This document shows, in pieces, positions 44,608 to 54,352 of a stretch of DNA of 64,000 bases. This stretch comes from JBHYDC01 sp051861205 (GTDB lineage: Bacteria > Pseudomonadota > Alphaproteobacteria > Rhizobiales > Pleomorphomonadaceae): assembly GCA_051861205.1 (NCBI GenBank), contig JBHYDC010000002.1, positions 62,001 through 126,000 of the forward strand, read 5' to 3'. Numbering within the stretch: position 1 is the first letter of the stretch; every line of letters begins with the position of its first letter. The notes beneath the pieces are model-generated. The model did no database searches. It saw nothing but the letters and a program-made list of their open reading frames with translations, and was not told where the DNA came from. The position numbers and the translations under genes were made by a program.

Positions 44608-45975
44608 ATGCCGACGGCGAAACTGACGAAGCGGGCACTTGATGCGATCAAGCCGGACGGTAAACGCACAATTTGGTTCGACACCGACCTCAAGGGCTTT
44701 GGCCTTAAAATTGAACCGACCGGAGTGATGACCTGGCTTGTTGAGTACCGGGCTGGTGCCGGTGGCCGCACGGCTTCGAAGCGACGCATGTCGATCGGCA
44801 AGGTCGGCGCTGTCACGCCCGATGAGGCGCGAGACATTGCCAAATCAATCTTGGCGAAGGTTCACACCGGTCTGGACCCCGCCACTGAGAAAGCGGAAGC
44901 TAAGACCGCCAAGACGGTTTCGGATCTCTGTGACCTTTATGTGAGTGAAGCCGAGCGTGGGAACGTCATAAGCCGTCGTGGCGCTCCAAAGAAGGCTTCA
45001 ACATTAGCCACCGATCGGGGCCGGATCACACGGCACATCAAACCACTTCTAGGCAAAAAGCCGGTTCGTGATGTTTCCAAGGCCGATATCGAACGCTTCC
45101 TTCGAGACGTCGCGAACGGCAAAACGGCGGTGGACGCCAAAACGAAGAAACAAGGACGGGCTATCGTCACAGGTGGGCGCGGCACCGCGACCCGCACAGT
45201 CCGCCTTCTTGGTGGGATCTTTAGCTACGCAGTCCGCATTGGGCTTAGGGCCGATAACCCGACCCATGGCGTTGCAAAGTACGCTGACAAACAGGGCGCC
45301 CGTTTTCTGTCGTCGATAGAGCTTGAGCGGCTTGGCAGAGCTTTGCGCGAGGGTGAGACCATCGGGTTGTCTTGGGATGTCGCCGCCGGCGAGCGGGCGT
45401 CTCCGCATCTTCGGAAGGATCCTGCGCAGCGCCGGACCGTTCTCAGTTCCCATGCCGTAGCAGCCATTCGGCTTCTCGTGTTCACCGGTTGCCGTCTCGG
45501 TGAAATCTTGAAGCTTGAGTGGAGAAACGTCGATTTGGAGCGCGGTCTGTTGCTCCTGCCGGACTCAAAGACCGGCGCCAAAACGGTGGTTCTCGCGGCG
45601 CCAGCGATTGAGGTCTTGGCGAACGTCCCCCATGTCGATGAATGCCCCTACGTGATCGCCGGAGACAATCCTGAAAAGCCACGGGGCGATCTGAAGCGTC
45701 CCTGGACGGCGGTGACACGGGCAGCAGAGCTTGAGGGAGTGCGCATCCATGACTTACGCCATACGTTCGCAAGTCACGGGGCGGCCGCGGGCATGGGACT
45801 TACGATCGTGGGACGGCTACTCGGACATGCCGACGTGAAGACGACGAACCGCTACAGCCACTTCGACGACGATCCACTACGGCGCGCAGCGAACGCGGTA
45901 GGCTCGACGTTGGCTGCGGCTATGGGGGTTAAGTTGGCGAGTTCAACGAACGTGATTCCGCTGAAGAAGGCATAA
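44608..45975 (+). CDS. int: Tyrosine-type site-specific integrase (P4 family)
   Basis: A 455-aa integrase with an N-terminal arm-type DNA-binding domain (DUF4102; DLKGFGLKIEPTGVMTWL), a core-binding domain and a C-terminal catalytic domain with Arg (FTGCRLGEI), HDLRHTF, LGHAD and the nucleophile Tyr in NRYSHFDD. All catalytic residues are present, so it should be active. AGAAGG lies 7 nt upstream of the ATG, right after the 11-bp repeats. It probably catalysed insertion of this island into tRNA-Arg(CCG). Confidence 0.93.
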   Translation: MPTAKLTKRALDAIKPDGKRTIWFDTDLKGFGLKIEPTGVMTWLVEYRAGAGGRTASKRRMSIGKVGAVTPDEARDIAKSILAKVHTGLDPATEKAEAKTAKTVSDLCDLYVSEAERGNVISRRGAPKKASTLATDRGRITRHIKPLLGKKPVRDVSKADIERFLRDVANGKTAVDAKTKKQGRAIVTGGRGTATRTVRLLGGIFSYAVRIGLRADNPTHGVAKYADKQGARFLSSIELERLGRALREGETIGLSWDVAAGERASPHLRKDPAQRRTVLSSHAVAAIRLLVFTGCRLGEILKLEWRNVDLERGLLLLPDSKTGAKTVVLAAPAIEVLANVPHVDECPYVIAGDNPEKPRGDLKRPWTAVTRAAELEGVRIHDLRHTFASHGAAAGMGLTIVGRLLGHADVKTTNRYSHFDDDPLRRAANAVGSTLAAAMGVKLASSTNVIPLKKA

Positions 45976-45997
45976 TGCGAGACAGGACAGACATTAT

Positions 45998-48661
45998 TCA
46001 ATAACGAATAGCGCCATCGATGCGCGCGAATTCCTTCTTCTCAATCATGAGAAACAGGCACTTCCCGCCTGATCGATCCGCCCAAAGATCGCCGATCAAC
46101 CGCTTCTCTTTGGAATCGTCATTCGTGAAATAGGGTGCGCCCTTGTATTCGATCACCATGACGCGTCCATCGTTCAATAGTGCGACGAAGTCCGGATAGA
46201 ACTTGTCCGATGATGTTTGCAGCCAAAACGAATGCGGCTGCTTCGACGTGTTGCGAACCCATGCCTTGATGTGGGGATTTTGCTCAATCGCGATGGCGCA
46301 TTCGTGTTCTTCGCCGGTCGCTTCAAGATCGCCGATCACCCGGAACAGGTGCTTCTTGAAATCCGTGCCGCCCTTATAGGGCTGATTGTAGCCATAGCGG
46401 CTTTCATCGAACACAAGTTCAACGTCGGCGCTGGTTTGGAATTCAAGGCCGCTTTGCGGGAATAAGGCTCGTTCAAAGGCGCTCGCTTCGCGAATGTCGC
46501 GGTGCTTGGCGATCACCTTCATGAACGCATCGACAAGCCGGAAGTTCGCCCGCGCCAAGGCTTCAACCGTCATGCCGGTTTTCGCCGAAATCAGGTCCAG
46601 CGCCCTGGAAATGAACAGCGTCGAAGACACGCGCGTAATGTCGCGGCGGGACGAAAAGGGCAAGCGACGGTCAATCCAGTTCACAAGCGCGTTCTTGGTC
46701 CAGCCGCGCAAGGCCAGCGCCAAGGAAAGCTGTTCGTGTAAATCAGTGACGAATTCGACCTTCACTTTTTGGGCGGCATCCACGTCGATATGCGCTTCTT
46801 CGGCGGCATTGCGCGGTGGCACGAAGAAATCGAGGATCGGCGCGGCATCGCTTTCTTCAAGCTTCCACGGGATATCGAGGAAATGCGCCCGGTCGAACAA
46901 TTGCCAAGCCTGTTTGCCAAGACCTTGCCCGGCCCGCACGGTCAATTGGGGCACCGCAAAGCGGATCGGTTCGGCAATCGGATCGGGTACCTTTAGCCGC
47001 GCGCCGCGTGAGCGATGCACAAGCGCATCGATGGTGGTTGCCGCCGCTTCCGGCATGGCAAGCTTCATCGTCGTGCGGTCATAGTCCGTGAGCGCACCGC
47101 GCGCCCGGATGGTGCCGGTTTCAAGATCAATCTGAACCCGCCCGCCCGTGGCATTTTCGATATTGGTCTTGAACGTCGTGGCGTCCACATCGGCGGGAAG
47201 CGCCTCTTCATAGACAAAGGCCGATCCGCCTTCTTCCATGCCGGGAAGTCCGGGCACGGCGCGCACAAGGGCTGTCGCTTCGACCTTTTCAAAGCCGTTG
47301 TTCACAAGCCCGTCGCGCAAGGTGTTCGCGGCGTTCTGAAAGCTTGTCGTGGTGGCAAAGGCATAGGCGCGGTTCAGGTCTTCGTGTCTCTTGCGAGAGG
47401 CGCGCGGCAAGCGCAGCACCCGGCCTAGAAGCTGTTCCACCGCGCGGGGCGATTTCTGTTCCGCGACCGAGCACAGCACATAGGCATTGGCGCAATCCCA
47501 ACCTTCCTTCAACGCCTGTTGCGTGATGATGAAACGCACCTTGCAATCGCGGTCGAACAGATCGACGCCATCAAGCCCTTTCGTATCGCCGGTTGCGATG
47601 ACAATTTCGTAGTCTTTCACCTGAAAGTCTTCAGTCAGAAGCCTCGATACCTCTTCGGCATGAAGCGTCTGCCTGTCCTTGGATTTGGCCTCGGATTGAA
47701 GCAGCATCACGGGGCGGATGAATTCGCCCGTGACTTTCTCTTCGGCCCGCGCCGTCTCGGTCAATTCGTCAAGCCACGCGATGGCATCGCCGATGGTTTC
47801 GGTGTGATCAGCCCGCCCGCGAAGGATTACGGGAAGCTTGATCATTTCCGCCGCTTTGAGTTCGGCGGCGGATACCTGGTGCAGCACGTTCGAAGCGTAA
47901 ATGCCCTTTTCGGGCTTGTGTTCTTCAGGCGTGACGGGCGTTGCCGTGAATTCGACGATCAAAGACGGTTTGAGCCGCGCCAATGTGTCGAACGACAAAT
48001 CCGTCCGTGCATTGTGGGCTTCATCGACGATGACCATCGGGCGGCGCAAGCGCAGCACATTCGCCAAGGACTGAACCGGATCGCCGGACGGGCCGATTTC
48101 CAAGGCATCGCGCAAGCCGCTGGCCAAGCCCGTGAAATGGTCCATCAATTCGCCATTGGCTTCATAGACCTTGCGGCCTTCCGTCTCTTCCACGCGGAAG
48201 GCTTGGATCGTTGCGACAATCACCACCGCACCGCCGTCATAGTCGGCACGCTTGGCGTAGAGCGCATCGGCAACGGTCATCACACGAACATTTTCGCCGA
48301 AGCGCTCGCTAAGCGCGCGGCGGTTCGGGTGCGCCCGGTCCGACAAGCTCGCCAACGTCTGTTCGCGGATCGCTTGATTTGGCACAAGCCAAAGCACGGT
48401 CGGCGCATCGGTGCGAAGGAAGCTATCGGCGGCGATCGCAACCGAATGTGCCGCAAGGATGGTCTTGCCGCCACCTGTGGGGACGCGAAGGCAGACGTAG
48501 GGCAGGCCGGGTAAGCTTGGCGGTTGAACGAAGGGCCGCTTGGTGAGCGCATAGAACGCCGTGTCGGCGTCGTTGAATTCCACCGTCTTTTCGAGAAACT
48601 TGCGAAGCGCTTGAAGCGTCTGGATTTGATAATTCTTCAGGCTGAAAACGGGCAAGCTCAT
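45998..48661 (-). CDS. res: Type III restriction enzyme, helicase/nuclease subunit (Res)
   Basis: An 887-aa SF2 translocase with Walker A PTGGGKT (61-67), DEAH box (VIVDEAHNA), EFTATP, and motif VI-like QLLGRVLRLPRAS. The C-terminal PD-(D/E)XK endonuclease reads YPDFVALL..VIEYKGA, so nuclease residues look intact. Type III Res cuts DNA after ATP-driven communication between two inversely oriented unmodified sites. Its ATG overlaps the rhuM stop (ATGA). It ends 23 nt from the integrase stop, facing it. Confidence 0.93.
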   Translation of the reverse strand: MSLPVFSLKNYQIQTLQALRKFLEKTVEFNDADTAFYALTKRPFVQPPSLPGLPYVCLRVPTGGGKTILAAHSVAIAADSFLRTDAPTVLWLVPNQAIREQTLASLSDRAHPNRRALSERFGENVRVMTVADALYAKRADYDGGAVVIVATIQAFRVEETEGRKVYEANGELMDHFTGLASGLRDALEIGPSGDPVQSLANVLRLRRPMVIVDEAHNARTDLSFDTLARLKPSLIVEFTATPVTPEEHKPEKGIYASNVLHQVSAAELKAAEMIKLPVILRGRADHTETIGDAIAWLDELTETARAEEKVTGEFIRPVMLLQSEAKSKDRQTLHAEEVSRLLTEDFQVKDYEIVIATGDTKGLDGVDLFDRDCKVRFIITQQALKEGWDCANAYVLCSVAEQKSPRAVEQLLGRVLRLPRASRKRHEDLNRAYAFATTTSFQNAANTLRDGLVNNGFEKVEATALVRAVPGLPGMEEGGSAFVYEEALPADVDATTFKTNIENATGGRVQIDLETGTIRARGALTDYDRTTMKLAMPEAAATTIDALVHRSRGARLKVPDPIAEPIRFAVPQLTVRAGQGLGKQAWQLFDRAHFLDIPWKLEESDAAPILDFFVPPRNAAEEAHIDVDAAQKVKVEFVTDLHEQLSLALALRGWTKNALVNWIDRRLPFSSRRDITRVSSTLFISRALDLISAKTGMTVEALARANFRLVDAFMKVIAKHRDIREASAFERALFPQSGLEFQTSADVELVFDESRYGYNQPYKGGTDFKKHLFRVIGDLEATGEEHECAIAIEQNPHIKAWVRNTSKQPHSFWLQTSSDKFYPDFVALLNDGRVMVIEYKGAPYFTNDDSKEKRLIGDLWADRSGGKCLFLMIEKKEFARIDGAIRY

Positions 48662-49668
48662 TTGGATTTGCCCTTCTTTACCGATGTATCGCCCAACAGC
48701 TTCTTCGTGCTGCGATCAAAATCACTGATGTAGGTCCGATCCTGTTCGATCCGGTATTTCTCGAATTCGGCAAGCGCCTTTGCGTCGGCGTCCTTGCGGC
48801 TGACTTTGCCAAAGCCTTGCAGAATGTCGCGATCGTTTAGCGTTAGGAAGCCATGCAGCTTGGTGATCCAATCCGCCATCTTCATCGGGATACGCCGTTC
48901 GGCCTGCCCTTCGGCAAAATCGAGATATTGCTGAACGATGCGTTCCATCGCCAGAAGTTCGTCCTCATTCAGATAGTTCAAGGCGCTGGTCACATCTTCG
49001 GCGCGGGGTTTCGCCCCTTTGAACGATGACATGCCCATGAGCGGTTGTGAGGCGTCTGCCCGCTTCGTGATCACTTCCGGCGCGGTCATGCCGTGAATGG
49101 CGTAGTGAAACTTGTTCTGGACGGTCGCAAAGAACGTCTTCGTGATTTCAGCCTTCGGATCGTAATCCTCGCTTGTGGCGAATATGTCCGTGATTTTCTG
49201 ATAAAAGCGCCGTTCTGAAACGCGGATACGCCGGACCCGGCGAACAAGTTCGTCGAAATAATCATGGCGGGATTGGCTAAGACGTTCATCGTCCATCGCA
49301 AAGCCCTTGACGATATATTCGGCAAGCCTCGCATTCGCCCATTGGCGGAATTGCGTGCCGCGCAAGGATCGCACGCGAAAGCCAACAGCGATGATCATCT
49401 CCAGGTTGTAATGGGCGACGTCACGGGTCACCGACCGCCTGCCTTCGGATTGAACTGTCAAGTAATCCTTGACAGTTGAGGCGGCGCTCAACTCGCCTTC
49501 CGCGAGAATGTTTTTGATATGCAAGCTAATGTTTTGTTTTGTCGTCTGAAAAAGTTCGGCCAATTGAAGCTGGTTTAGCCAGACATTTTCGTCCTGGACT
49601 CGCACGTCAATCCGAGTTTGTCCGTCCTCGGCGACGTAGAGCAAAAACTCTGTCGGGTAATAGGCCAT
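48658..49668 (-). CDS. rhuM: RhuM-family protein, inserted between mod and res
   Basis: A 336-aa RhuM homologue (ENVWLNQLQLAELFQTTKQNIS, an HTH-like start, then SLRGTQFRQWANARLAEYIVKGFAMDDERL as the conserved core, read in two parts). RhuM was named from a Salmonella pathogenicity island; its biochemical role is unknown, and it often occurs beside restriction-modification genes. The start is at the ATG 49668; a TTG at 49674 overlapping the mod stop is possible. It is coupled to both neighbours, so the three genes are one translational unit. Confidence 0.9.
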   Translation of the reverse strand: MAYYPTEFLLYVAEDGQTRIDVRVQDENVWLNQLQLAELFQTTKQNISLHIKNILAEGELSAASTVKDYLTVQSEGRRSVTRDVAHYNLEMIIAVGFRVRSLRGTQFRQWANARLAEYIVKGFAMDDERLSQSRHDYFDELVRRVRRIRVSERRFYQKITDIFATSEDYDPKAEITKTFFATVQNKFHYAIHGMTAPEVITKRADASQPLMGMSSFKGAKPRAEDVTSALNYLNEDELLAMERIVQQYLDFAEGQAERRIPMKMADWITKLHGFLTLNDRDILQGFGKVSRKDADAKALAEFEKYRIEQDRTYISDFDRSTKKLLGDTSVKKGKSK

Positions 49669-49670
49669 GC

Positions 49671-51299
49671 TCAAAGCCCCTCAATCTGATAGGGGATTTG
49701 CTTGAACGTGACGCCAAGGCGGGAAAGCCTGTCATCGGGCACCGTGCAGCCTTCGCCATAGACGATGCGTGCGCCGGTGAAGCCCGGTTCGGCCAAGGGC
49801 AGCGTGTCGAGAACACCTCCCGTAAGCACATTCCCGGCATTTGTGCTAGCAACGCCGATGGCGTCGGCATTGTGCAGGAGATAGATCGCCCGGCCCTGGA
49901 ACGTGCCGATCAGCGGCGTTGAACCATCCGCCCGGCGCGGAATGGGCGAACCCGTCTCGCAAAAGAACACATGGGCGGCAAGGTCCGGGTAGGTGACGGC
50001 GGGGCTTACATTGCCATCGGCATCGAACAGCGGTTCCCCAAGGGTGCAAAAACGAAAGCCGCCGCCCGTGCCTTCAACGCGATCCTTGTTGCCGCTCGAT
50101 TTTTCCCGGTCGTATCCCCCGATCACGCGTTCAAGGCGTGCGGCGGTGACATGCTGGCAAATTGCGGGTTCCATTTCGATCAGGATGAACCGCCGCCCGC
50201 CGCCTTCACGGGCAACCGCAACCCCGGTCGTTCCCGATCCCGCAAAGGAATCTAGGACGATATCGCCGGGTTCGGTGGCAATTTCGATGATGCGTTTCAT
50301 CAAACGGGTAGGCTTGGGCGTGATGAATACCGATGCACTATCGCCGAAGGAAACCGTCTCTAGAAGTTCCTTCTTGGCTTCTTGCGTGTGTCCAACGTCC
50401 TTGTAGAACCACAGCGTTTGCGGAACGACGCCTTGTTTCACTTCGGAAAGAAACCGCTTAATTTGCGGTATCGAATTGCCATCTTCGCCCCACCAAATCC
50501 TATTGTCCCGGTCCATTGCCCAAAATTTATCTTCTGAAACGCGCCAATAAGAACCCGTTGGCGGTTTGGCAATTTCCCGCCCGCTAGGCGTTCGGATTGC
50601 ATAAGTTCCGGCACTATAAAAATTTCGGGCTGATAGATCACTGGTTTTCCAAACTCCACGCGCGTCATTATCCGGATTTCGATAACGCGCGTCTTGCTCT
50701 GCGCTCCGCGCCAGAAGACCTATTGAGCATTCGCGAACATTCTTGGCATAGGCATAAATATAATCGTGGTCGTCTGAGAAAAATTGAGCCGAATTCTTCG
50801 GTGAATAGACCTTCTGCCAAATGATTGAAGCAAGGAAGTTGCCGCGTCCGAAAACGTCATCCAATAGAAGGCGAAGTGAACCGGATTCGCTATCGTCCAT
50901 TGAAACGAAAATCGAACCGTCTTCGCTCAAAAACTCTTTCAGCAACCTCAGTCTCGGATACATCATGCACAGCCATTTATCATGGCGCGACAGGTCTTCG
51001 GCTTCCTTGCCCACGGTGGCACCAAGCCACGCTTTGATTTCCGGCGAATTCACATTGTCGTTGTAAATCCAGCCTTCGTTGCCGGTGTTGTAGGGCGGAT
51101 CGATGTAGATGCACTTCACCTTGCCAGCGTAATAGGGCAGCAGCGCCTTCAGCGCTTCAAGGTTGTCGCCCTGCACCAACAGGTTGCCCGCATCGGGATC
51201 GCCGACGCTCTTGTCCTTGTCGCAATGGATCAGTCGATACGGCACGTCGCGGTGGTGGTTCACCACCGCCTTCTTCCCGATCCAATCCAGTGTGGGCAT
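49671..51299 (-). CDS. mod: Type III DNA methyltransferase (Mod)
   Basis: A 542-aa adenine-specific methyltransferase. The catalytic motif DPPYNTGNEGW comes before the AdoMet motif DSFAGSGTTGVAV, the beta-class order typical of type III Mod, with the target-recognition region between them. Mod sets the recognition sequence and protects host DNA. The ATG at 51299 gives the normal MPTLDWIGKKAVVNHH start. Longer in-frame extensions would overlap the divergent gene and are rejected. First gene of mod-rhuM-res. Confidence 0.93.
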   Translation of the reverse strand: MPTLDWIGKKAVVNHHRDVPYRLIHCDKDKSVGDPDAGNLLVQGDNLEALKALLPYYAGKVKCIYIDPPYNTGNEGWIYNDNVNSPEIKAWLGATVGKEAEDLSRHDKWLCMMYPRLRLLKEFLSEDGSIFVSMDDSESGSLRLLLDDVFGRGNFLASIIWQKVYSPKNSAQFFSDDHDYIYAYAKNVRECSIGLLARSAEQDARYRNPDNDARGVWKTSDLSARNFYSAGTYAIRTPSGREIAKPPTGSYWRVSEDKFWAMDRDNRIWWGEDGNSIPQIKRFLSEVKQGVVPQTLWFYKDVGHTQEAKKELLETVSFGDSASVFITPKPTRLMKRIIEIATEPGDIVLDSFAGSGTTGVAVAREGGGRRFILIEMEPAICQHVTAARLERVIGGYDREKSSGNKDRVEGTGGGFRFCTLGEPLFDADGNVSPAVTYPDLAAHVFFCETGSPIPRRADGSTPLIGTFQGRAIYLLHNADAIGVASTNAGNVLTGGVLDTLPLAEPGFTGARIVYGEGCTVPDDRLSRLGVTFKQIPYQIEGL

Positions 51300-51427
51300 T
51301 TGTCGAATCTTCCCTTGCGGCATTACGAGAGAGAACAGCCCATTCCGCATGCCGATTGCAAGGGATGCCGTGGATCCTGAAGATGCTGAGACCATGACCG
51401 ATTCGGGCCTCGGACCCGTGATGAGAA

Positions 51428-52351
51428 ATGGCTGACGCCGGGACATACACGCGAATCGATCTGATCGACCGGGTTCAGCGGGGCATTCTGCCGCCCGAAC
51501 TGGCTGAGGCCGAAGCCGCCCGGCTCGGCTTGCGGCCGCTCGCGACAACGCCCGATCCGTCACGCTTCGATCCCATGGGCGAAGTCTCCTGGACGCCGGC
51601 CATGGCGGTTGCCTGGGTTGCATTCCGAAAGCCCGGCGAAGTGAGGGAATGGTCGGATGCATATCGTGCCGAGTGCTGGGATTGGCATTTCCGAACATGG
51701 AGGATCGGGCTGGATGGTCCGATCCATGAGGGGTATTTCCTGAAACAGAGGGACCCGGCGACGCTGGAGGATGTGCAGCTCGCCGCGACGATGGGGGTTG
51801 TCACCAACGAACCGTGTCAGCCCGTCATGATCGTCGATGAGGCCGTCCGCCAGCTCTGGACTGCGCTCCAAACCGGACAAATCGAGGCGACTGCCCCACA
51901 TGGCGTTTCGCGGCGCATTGTCCCTGCGGTCGAATGGCAGGCATCCCCGGATCCCGAAGCCAATCAAGTCTACGCGTTCACCACAAGGCTAGCCGTCATC
52001 GGAGCCGGCGATCCCGCGCAGGTGCTTTTCCCGCGCGCCTCGCTTGCCGCGCGATGGCCTGTCCCGAAGCCTGCCGGTGCTTTGGATCTACCTGATCTTC
52101 TCCCGCCGCACGGTGCCGGGCCACCGATCAAGACGGGTGCGCCGGGGCGACCGACGTCCATGCATCTGATCGAAGCGGAGTTTCAACGCATGAAGGCTGG
52201 CGGCGAGGTGCCGGCGACGCTAGCCGAAACAGCGAGACGTCTGGAAGCCTGGCTCAAGATGACTCACCCGACCTACCCGCCTGCAACGGCGACCACCATC
52301 GAAACCCGCCTACGACAGTCTTTTCGTGAGGCAAAAAGACCGCGAAAATAA
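51428..52351 (+). CDS. Unclassified 307-aa island protein
   Basis: A soluble, Trp/Pro-rich protein starting MADAGTYTRIDLIDRV and ending in a basic helix (RLRQSFREAKRPRK). The N-terminal part has WTPAMAVAWVAFRKPGEVREWSD, broken only by my reading, and the last third (about 235-307) looks helical and nucleic-acid-binding. It is divergent from mod (128 nt between starts). Similar genes are, as I recall, common in alphaproteobacterial islands without assigned function. A regulatory or DNA-binding role is a guess. Confidence 0.75.
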   Translation: MADAGTYTRIDLIDRVQRGILPPELAEAEAARLGLRPLATTPDPSRFDPMGEVSWTPAMAVAWVAFRKPGEVREWSDAYRAECWDWHFRTWRIGLDGPIHEGYFLKQRDPATLEDVQLAATMGVVTNEPCQPVMIVDEAVRQLWTALQTGQIEATAPHGVSRRIVPAVEWQASPDPEANQVYAFTTRLAVIGAGDPAQVLFPRASLAARWPVPKPAGALDLPDLLPPHGAGPPIKTGAPGRPTSMHLIEAEFQRMKAGGEVPATLAETARRLEAWLKMTHPTYPPATATTIETRLRQSFREAKRPRK

Positions 52352-52456
52352 AATATCGAGGCTGTTTTCGCGGCGTTTATCGAGGGCCGCTCTCTCGTCA
52401 ATGCTCCTTCTGCGCATCCCGGAAATGTCCGGCGATTGCTAGCAGAGGCAGAGCGA

Positions 52457-52732
52457 ATGACCATTACTGATGCAAAGCTATCGACGACCTCGATTCACTA
52501 TCTCCGTCGCTTGGAGGCTGCCGACTACATCCGCACGAAGTATGGCTTTCCCTGTTCGCGGCAGTGGCTGGCCAAGCTGGCCGTAGTCGGCGGCGGCCCG
52601 GTGTTCCGCAAAGCCGGGCGCACACCGATCTACGCGCTCGCCGACCTCGATGCGTGGGCCGTCAACCGGATCGGCGTGCCGCAGCGGTCCACGTCCGACA
52701 CCTCTATCCATTGGTCCCGGTTCGAGGACTGA
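52457..52732 (+). CDS. AlpA-like helix-turn-helix protein
   Basis: 91 aa with a MerR/AlpA-like winged HTH: YLRRLEAADYIRTKYG, SRQWLAKLAVVGGGP and FRKAGRTPIYALADLDAW. Such proteins act as excisionase-like or transcription factors in integrated elements. The ATG at 52457 has GAGG about 8 nt upstream. It is 3 nt before the next HTH gene, so they are one operon with the recombinase. Confidence 0.8.
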   Translation: MTITDAKLSTTSIHYLRRLEAADYIRTKYGFPCSRQWLAKLAVVGGGPVFRKAGRTPIYALADLDAWAVNRIGVPQRSTSDTSIHWSRFED

Positions 52733-52735
52733 TCA

Positions 52736-53176
52736 ATGGCGACGCGCCATCCGAACCATCGCCGGGTGAAACTCCACCGGACATACGCCGTCGAAGACCT
52801 CGCGCTTCTGTTCGGCGTTCACAAGAATACAGTTCGGAACTGGGTGAAGTCCGGACTGGATCCTGTCGACGACCGGCGTCCGCTCCTCTTTCGAGGCGAG
52901 ACGATAGTGCGGTTCCTGCGCGACCGTCGCGACGCGGCTAAGATCCCTTGCGAACCCGGCACGATCTATTGTTTGCCGTGTCGATCACGACGCCGACCCG
53001 CTGGGGACATGGTCGAGTACGTTCCACGGTCGACCGCCTCGGGCAACCTGAGAGGTATCTGTCCGGTGTGTGATCGCTTCATGCACCGGAGTGTCGCGCA
53101 CGGTCGAATCCGCGACGTCATGCCGGACCTGGACGTCATCATCGCGCAAGCGGAGCGAACACTAAGCGAAAGGTGA
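52736..53176 (+). CDS. Helix-turn-helix protein with a zinc-ribbon-like Cys pair arrangement
   Basis: 146 aa. The N-terminal HTH (VEDLALLFGVHKNTVRNWVKSG, read in parts) is followed by a Cys cluster YCLPC (about 81-84) and CPVC (about 115-118), spaced like a zinc ribbon. A basic/helical end (HGRIRDVMPDLDVIIAQAE) follows. Its stop overlaps the recombinase start by 4 nt (GTGA). An accessory factor for the recombinase or a regulator is likely. I do not know a name for it. Confidence 0.75.
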   Translation: MATRHPNHRRVKLHRTYAVEDLALLFGVHKNTVRNWVKSGLDPVDDRRPLLFRGETIVRFLRDRRDAAKIPCEPGTIYCLPCRSRRRPAGDMVEYVPRSTASGNLRGICPVCDRFMHRSVAHGRIRDVMPDLDVIIAQAERTLSER

Positions 53177-54342
53177 ACGCCCCCCGTGATTTGTCACTTC
53201 AACACGATGAGGACACAACTGTGAAATCCAACGGCAAAAATGAGCGCATCAAGCACGTGTACTTCCGTTACCTGAAGGAGGCGAAGCGCTACAGCGAACC
53301 GTCTATCGACGCTGCGGCCAAGGCAATCTCGCGCTTCGAAACCTACACTAAGCATCGCGATTTCGCCTTGTTTCGGAACGAACAAGCGAGCGGCTTCAAG
53401 GAGCACTTGAATAAGCAGTTGAACCCGTCCACCCGGAGGCCTCTTAGCGCGGGCACGAAAAACCAGACGTTTACGGCGCTGCGAAGCTTCTTCCTGTGGC
53501 TTGCGGACCAGCACGGCTATCGTGCCCGGATCCGCTATTCCGACGCCGACTACTTCAATCCGTCATTGAGGGACGCCGCCGTCGCGAAGGCAAATCGAAG
53601 CAAAGAAGGGCCGACGATTGAACAGGTTCGGCTGGTTCTGAAGTCGATGCCCGTCGATACCGATATACAGAAACGCAATCGCGCTTTGATCGCGTTCGCA
53701 CTACTGACCGGGGCAAGGGACAACGCGATAGCTTCGCTGCGGCTGAAGCATATCGACGTCGCAAAGGGCGAATTGGTTCAGGACGCAAGGGACGTGAGGA
53801 CCAAAGCTTCGAAAACGATGGTGACTTGGTTCTTCCCGGTTGGAGATGATGTCCGCGCGATCCTGGTCGACTGGGTGCGGTTCCTCCAGCGCGAACGGTA
53901 CTGGGGGCACGACGATGCGCTTTTTCCGGCAACGCGCGTTGAGGCGGGATCGAATGGCGAGTTTGAAGTGGTCGGCCTCGCCCGCACGTGCTGGAGCACC
54001 GCGACGCCGATCCGGACAGCGTTCCGCGAGGCGTTCACCGCCGCCGGATTACCCTATTTCAATCCGCATTCCTTTCGGAAAACATTGGCCCGCCTGGGAG
54101 AGGCGATCTGCACCACCCCTGAAGAATTCAAGGCATGGAGCCAAAACCTCGGACACGAGAAGGTACTGACGACGTTCCTGTCCTATGGCGAGGTGGATCG
54201 GATTCGACAGCGCGAAATCATTGAGCGGCTTGGACAGCCCAAGTCCGAATTATCGGGCGCAAAAATCGCGGCGCTTTTGACGCAAGCGGTGGAAATGGCG
54301 TTCGCGAATGAAGTACCACATGCACTGCCGCCCCAAACCTGA
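53173..54342 (+). CDS. Second tyrosine recombinase
   Basis: A 389-aa tyrosine recombinase unlike the left-end integrase. It has a SAM-like core-binding N-terminal domain (TFTALRSFFLWLADQ) and a catalytic domain with Arg (LTGARDNAIASLR), HSFRKTL, LGHEK and Tyr in FLSYGEV. All catalytic residues are present. The GTG at 53173 overlaps the HTH/zinc gene; a GTG at 53221 is the alternative. It ends just before the two 11-bp repeats at the right end. It may serve excision, or be a relic of another element. Confidence 0.88.
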   Translation: MNAPRDLSLQHDEDTTVKSNGKNERIKHVYFRYLKEAKRYSEPSIDAAAKAISRFETYTKHRDFALFRNEQASGFKEHLNKQLNPSTRRPLSAGTKNQTFTALRSFFLWLADQHGYRARIRYSDADYFNPSLRDAAVAKANRSKEGPTIEQVRLVLKSMPVDTDIQKRNRALIAFALLTGARDNAIASLRLKHIDVAKGELVQDARDVRTKASKTMVTWFFPVGDDVRAILVDWVRFLQRERYWGHDDALFPATRVEAGSNGEFEVVGLARTCWSTATPIRTAFREAFTAAGLPYFNPHSFRKTLARLGEAICTTPEEFKAWSQNLGHEKVLTTFLSYGEVDRIRQREIIERLGQPKSELSGAKIAALLTQAVEMAFANEVPHALPPQT

Positions 54343-54352
54343 GATTGCAACC

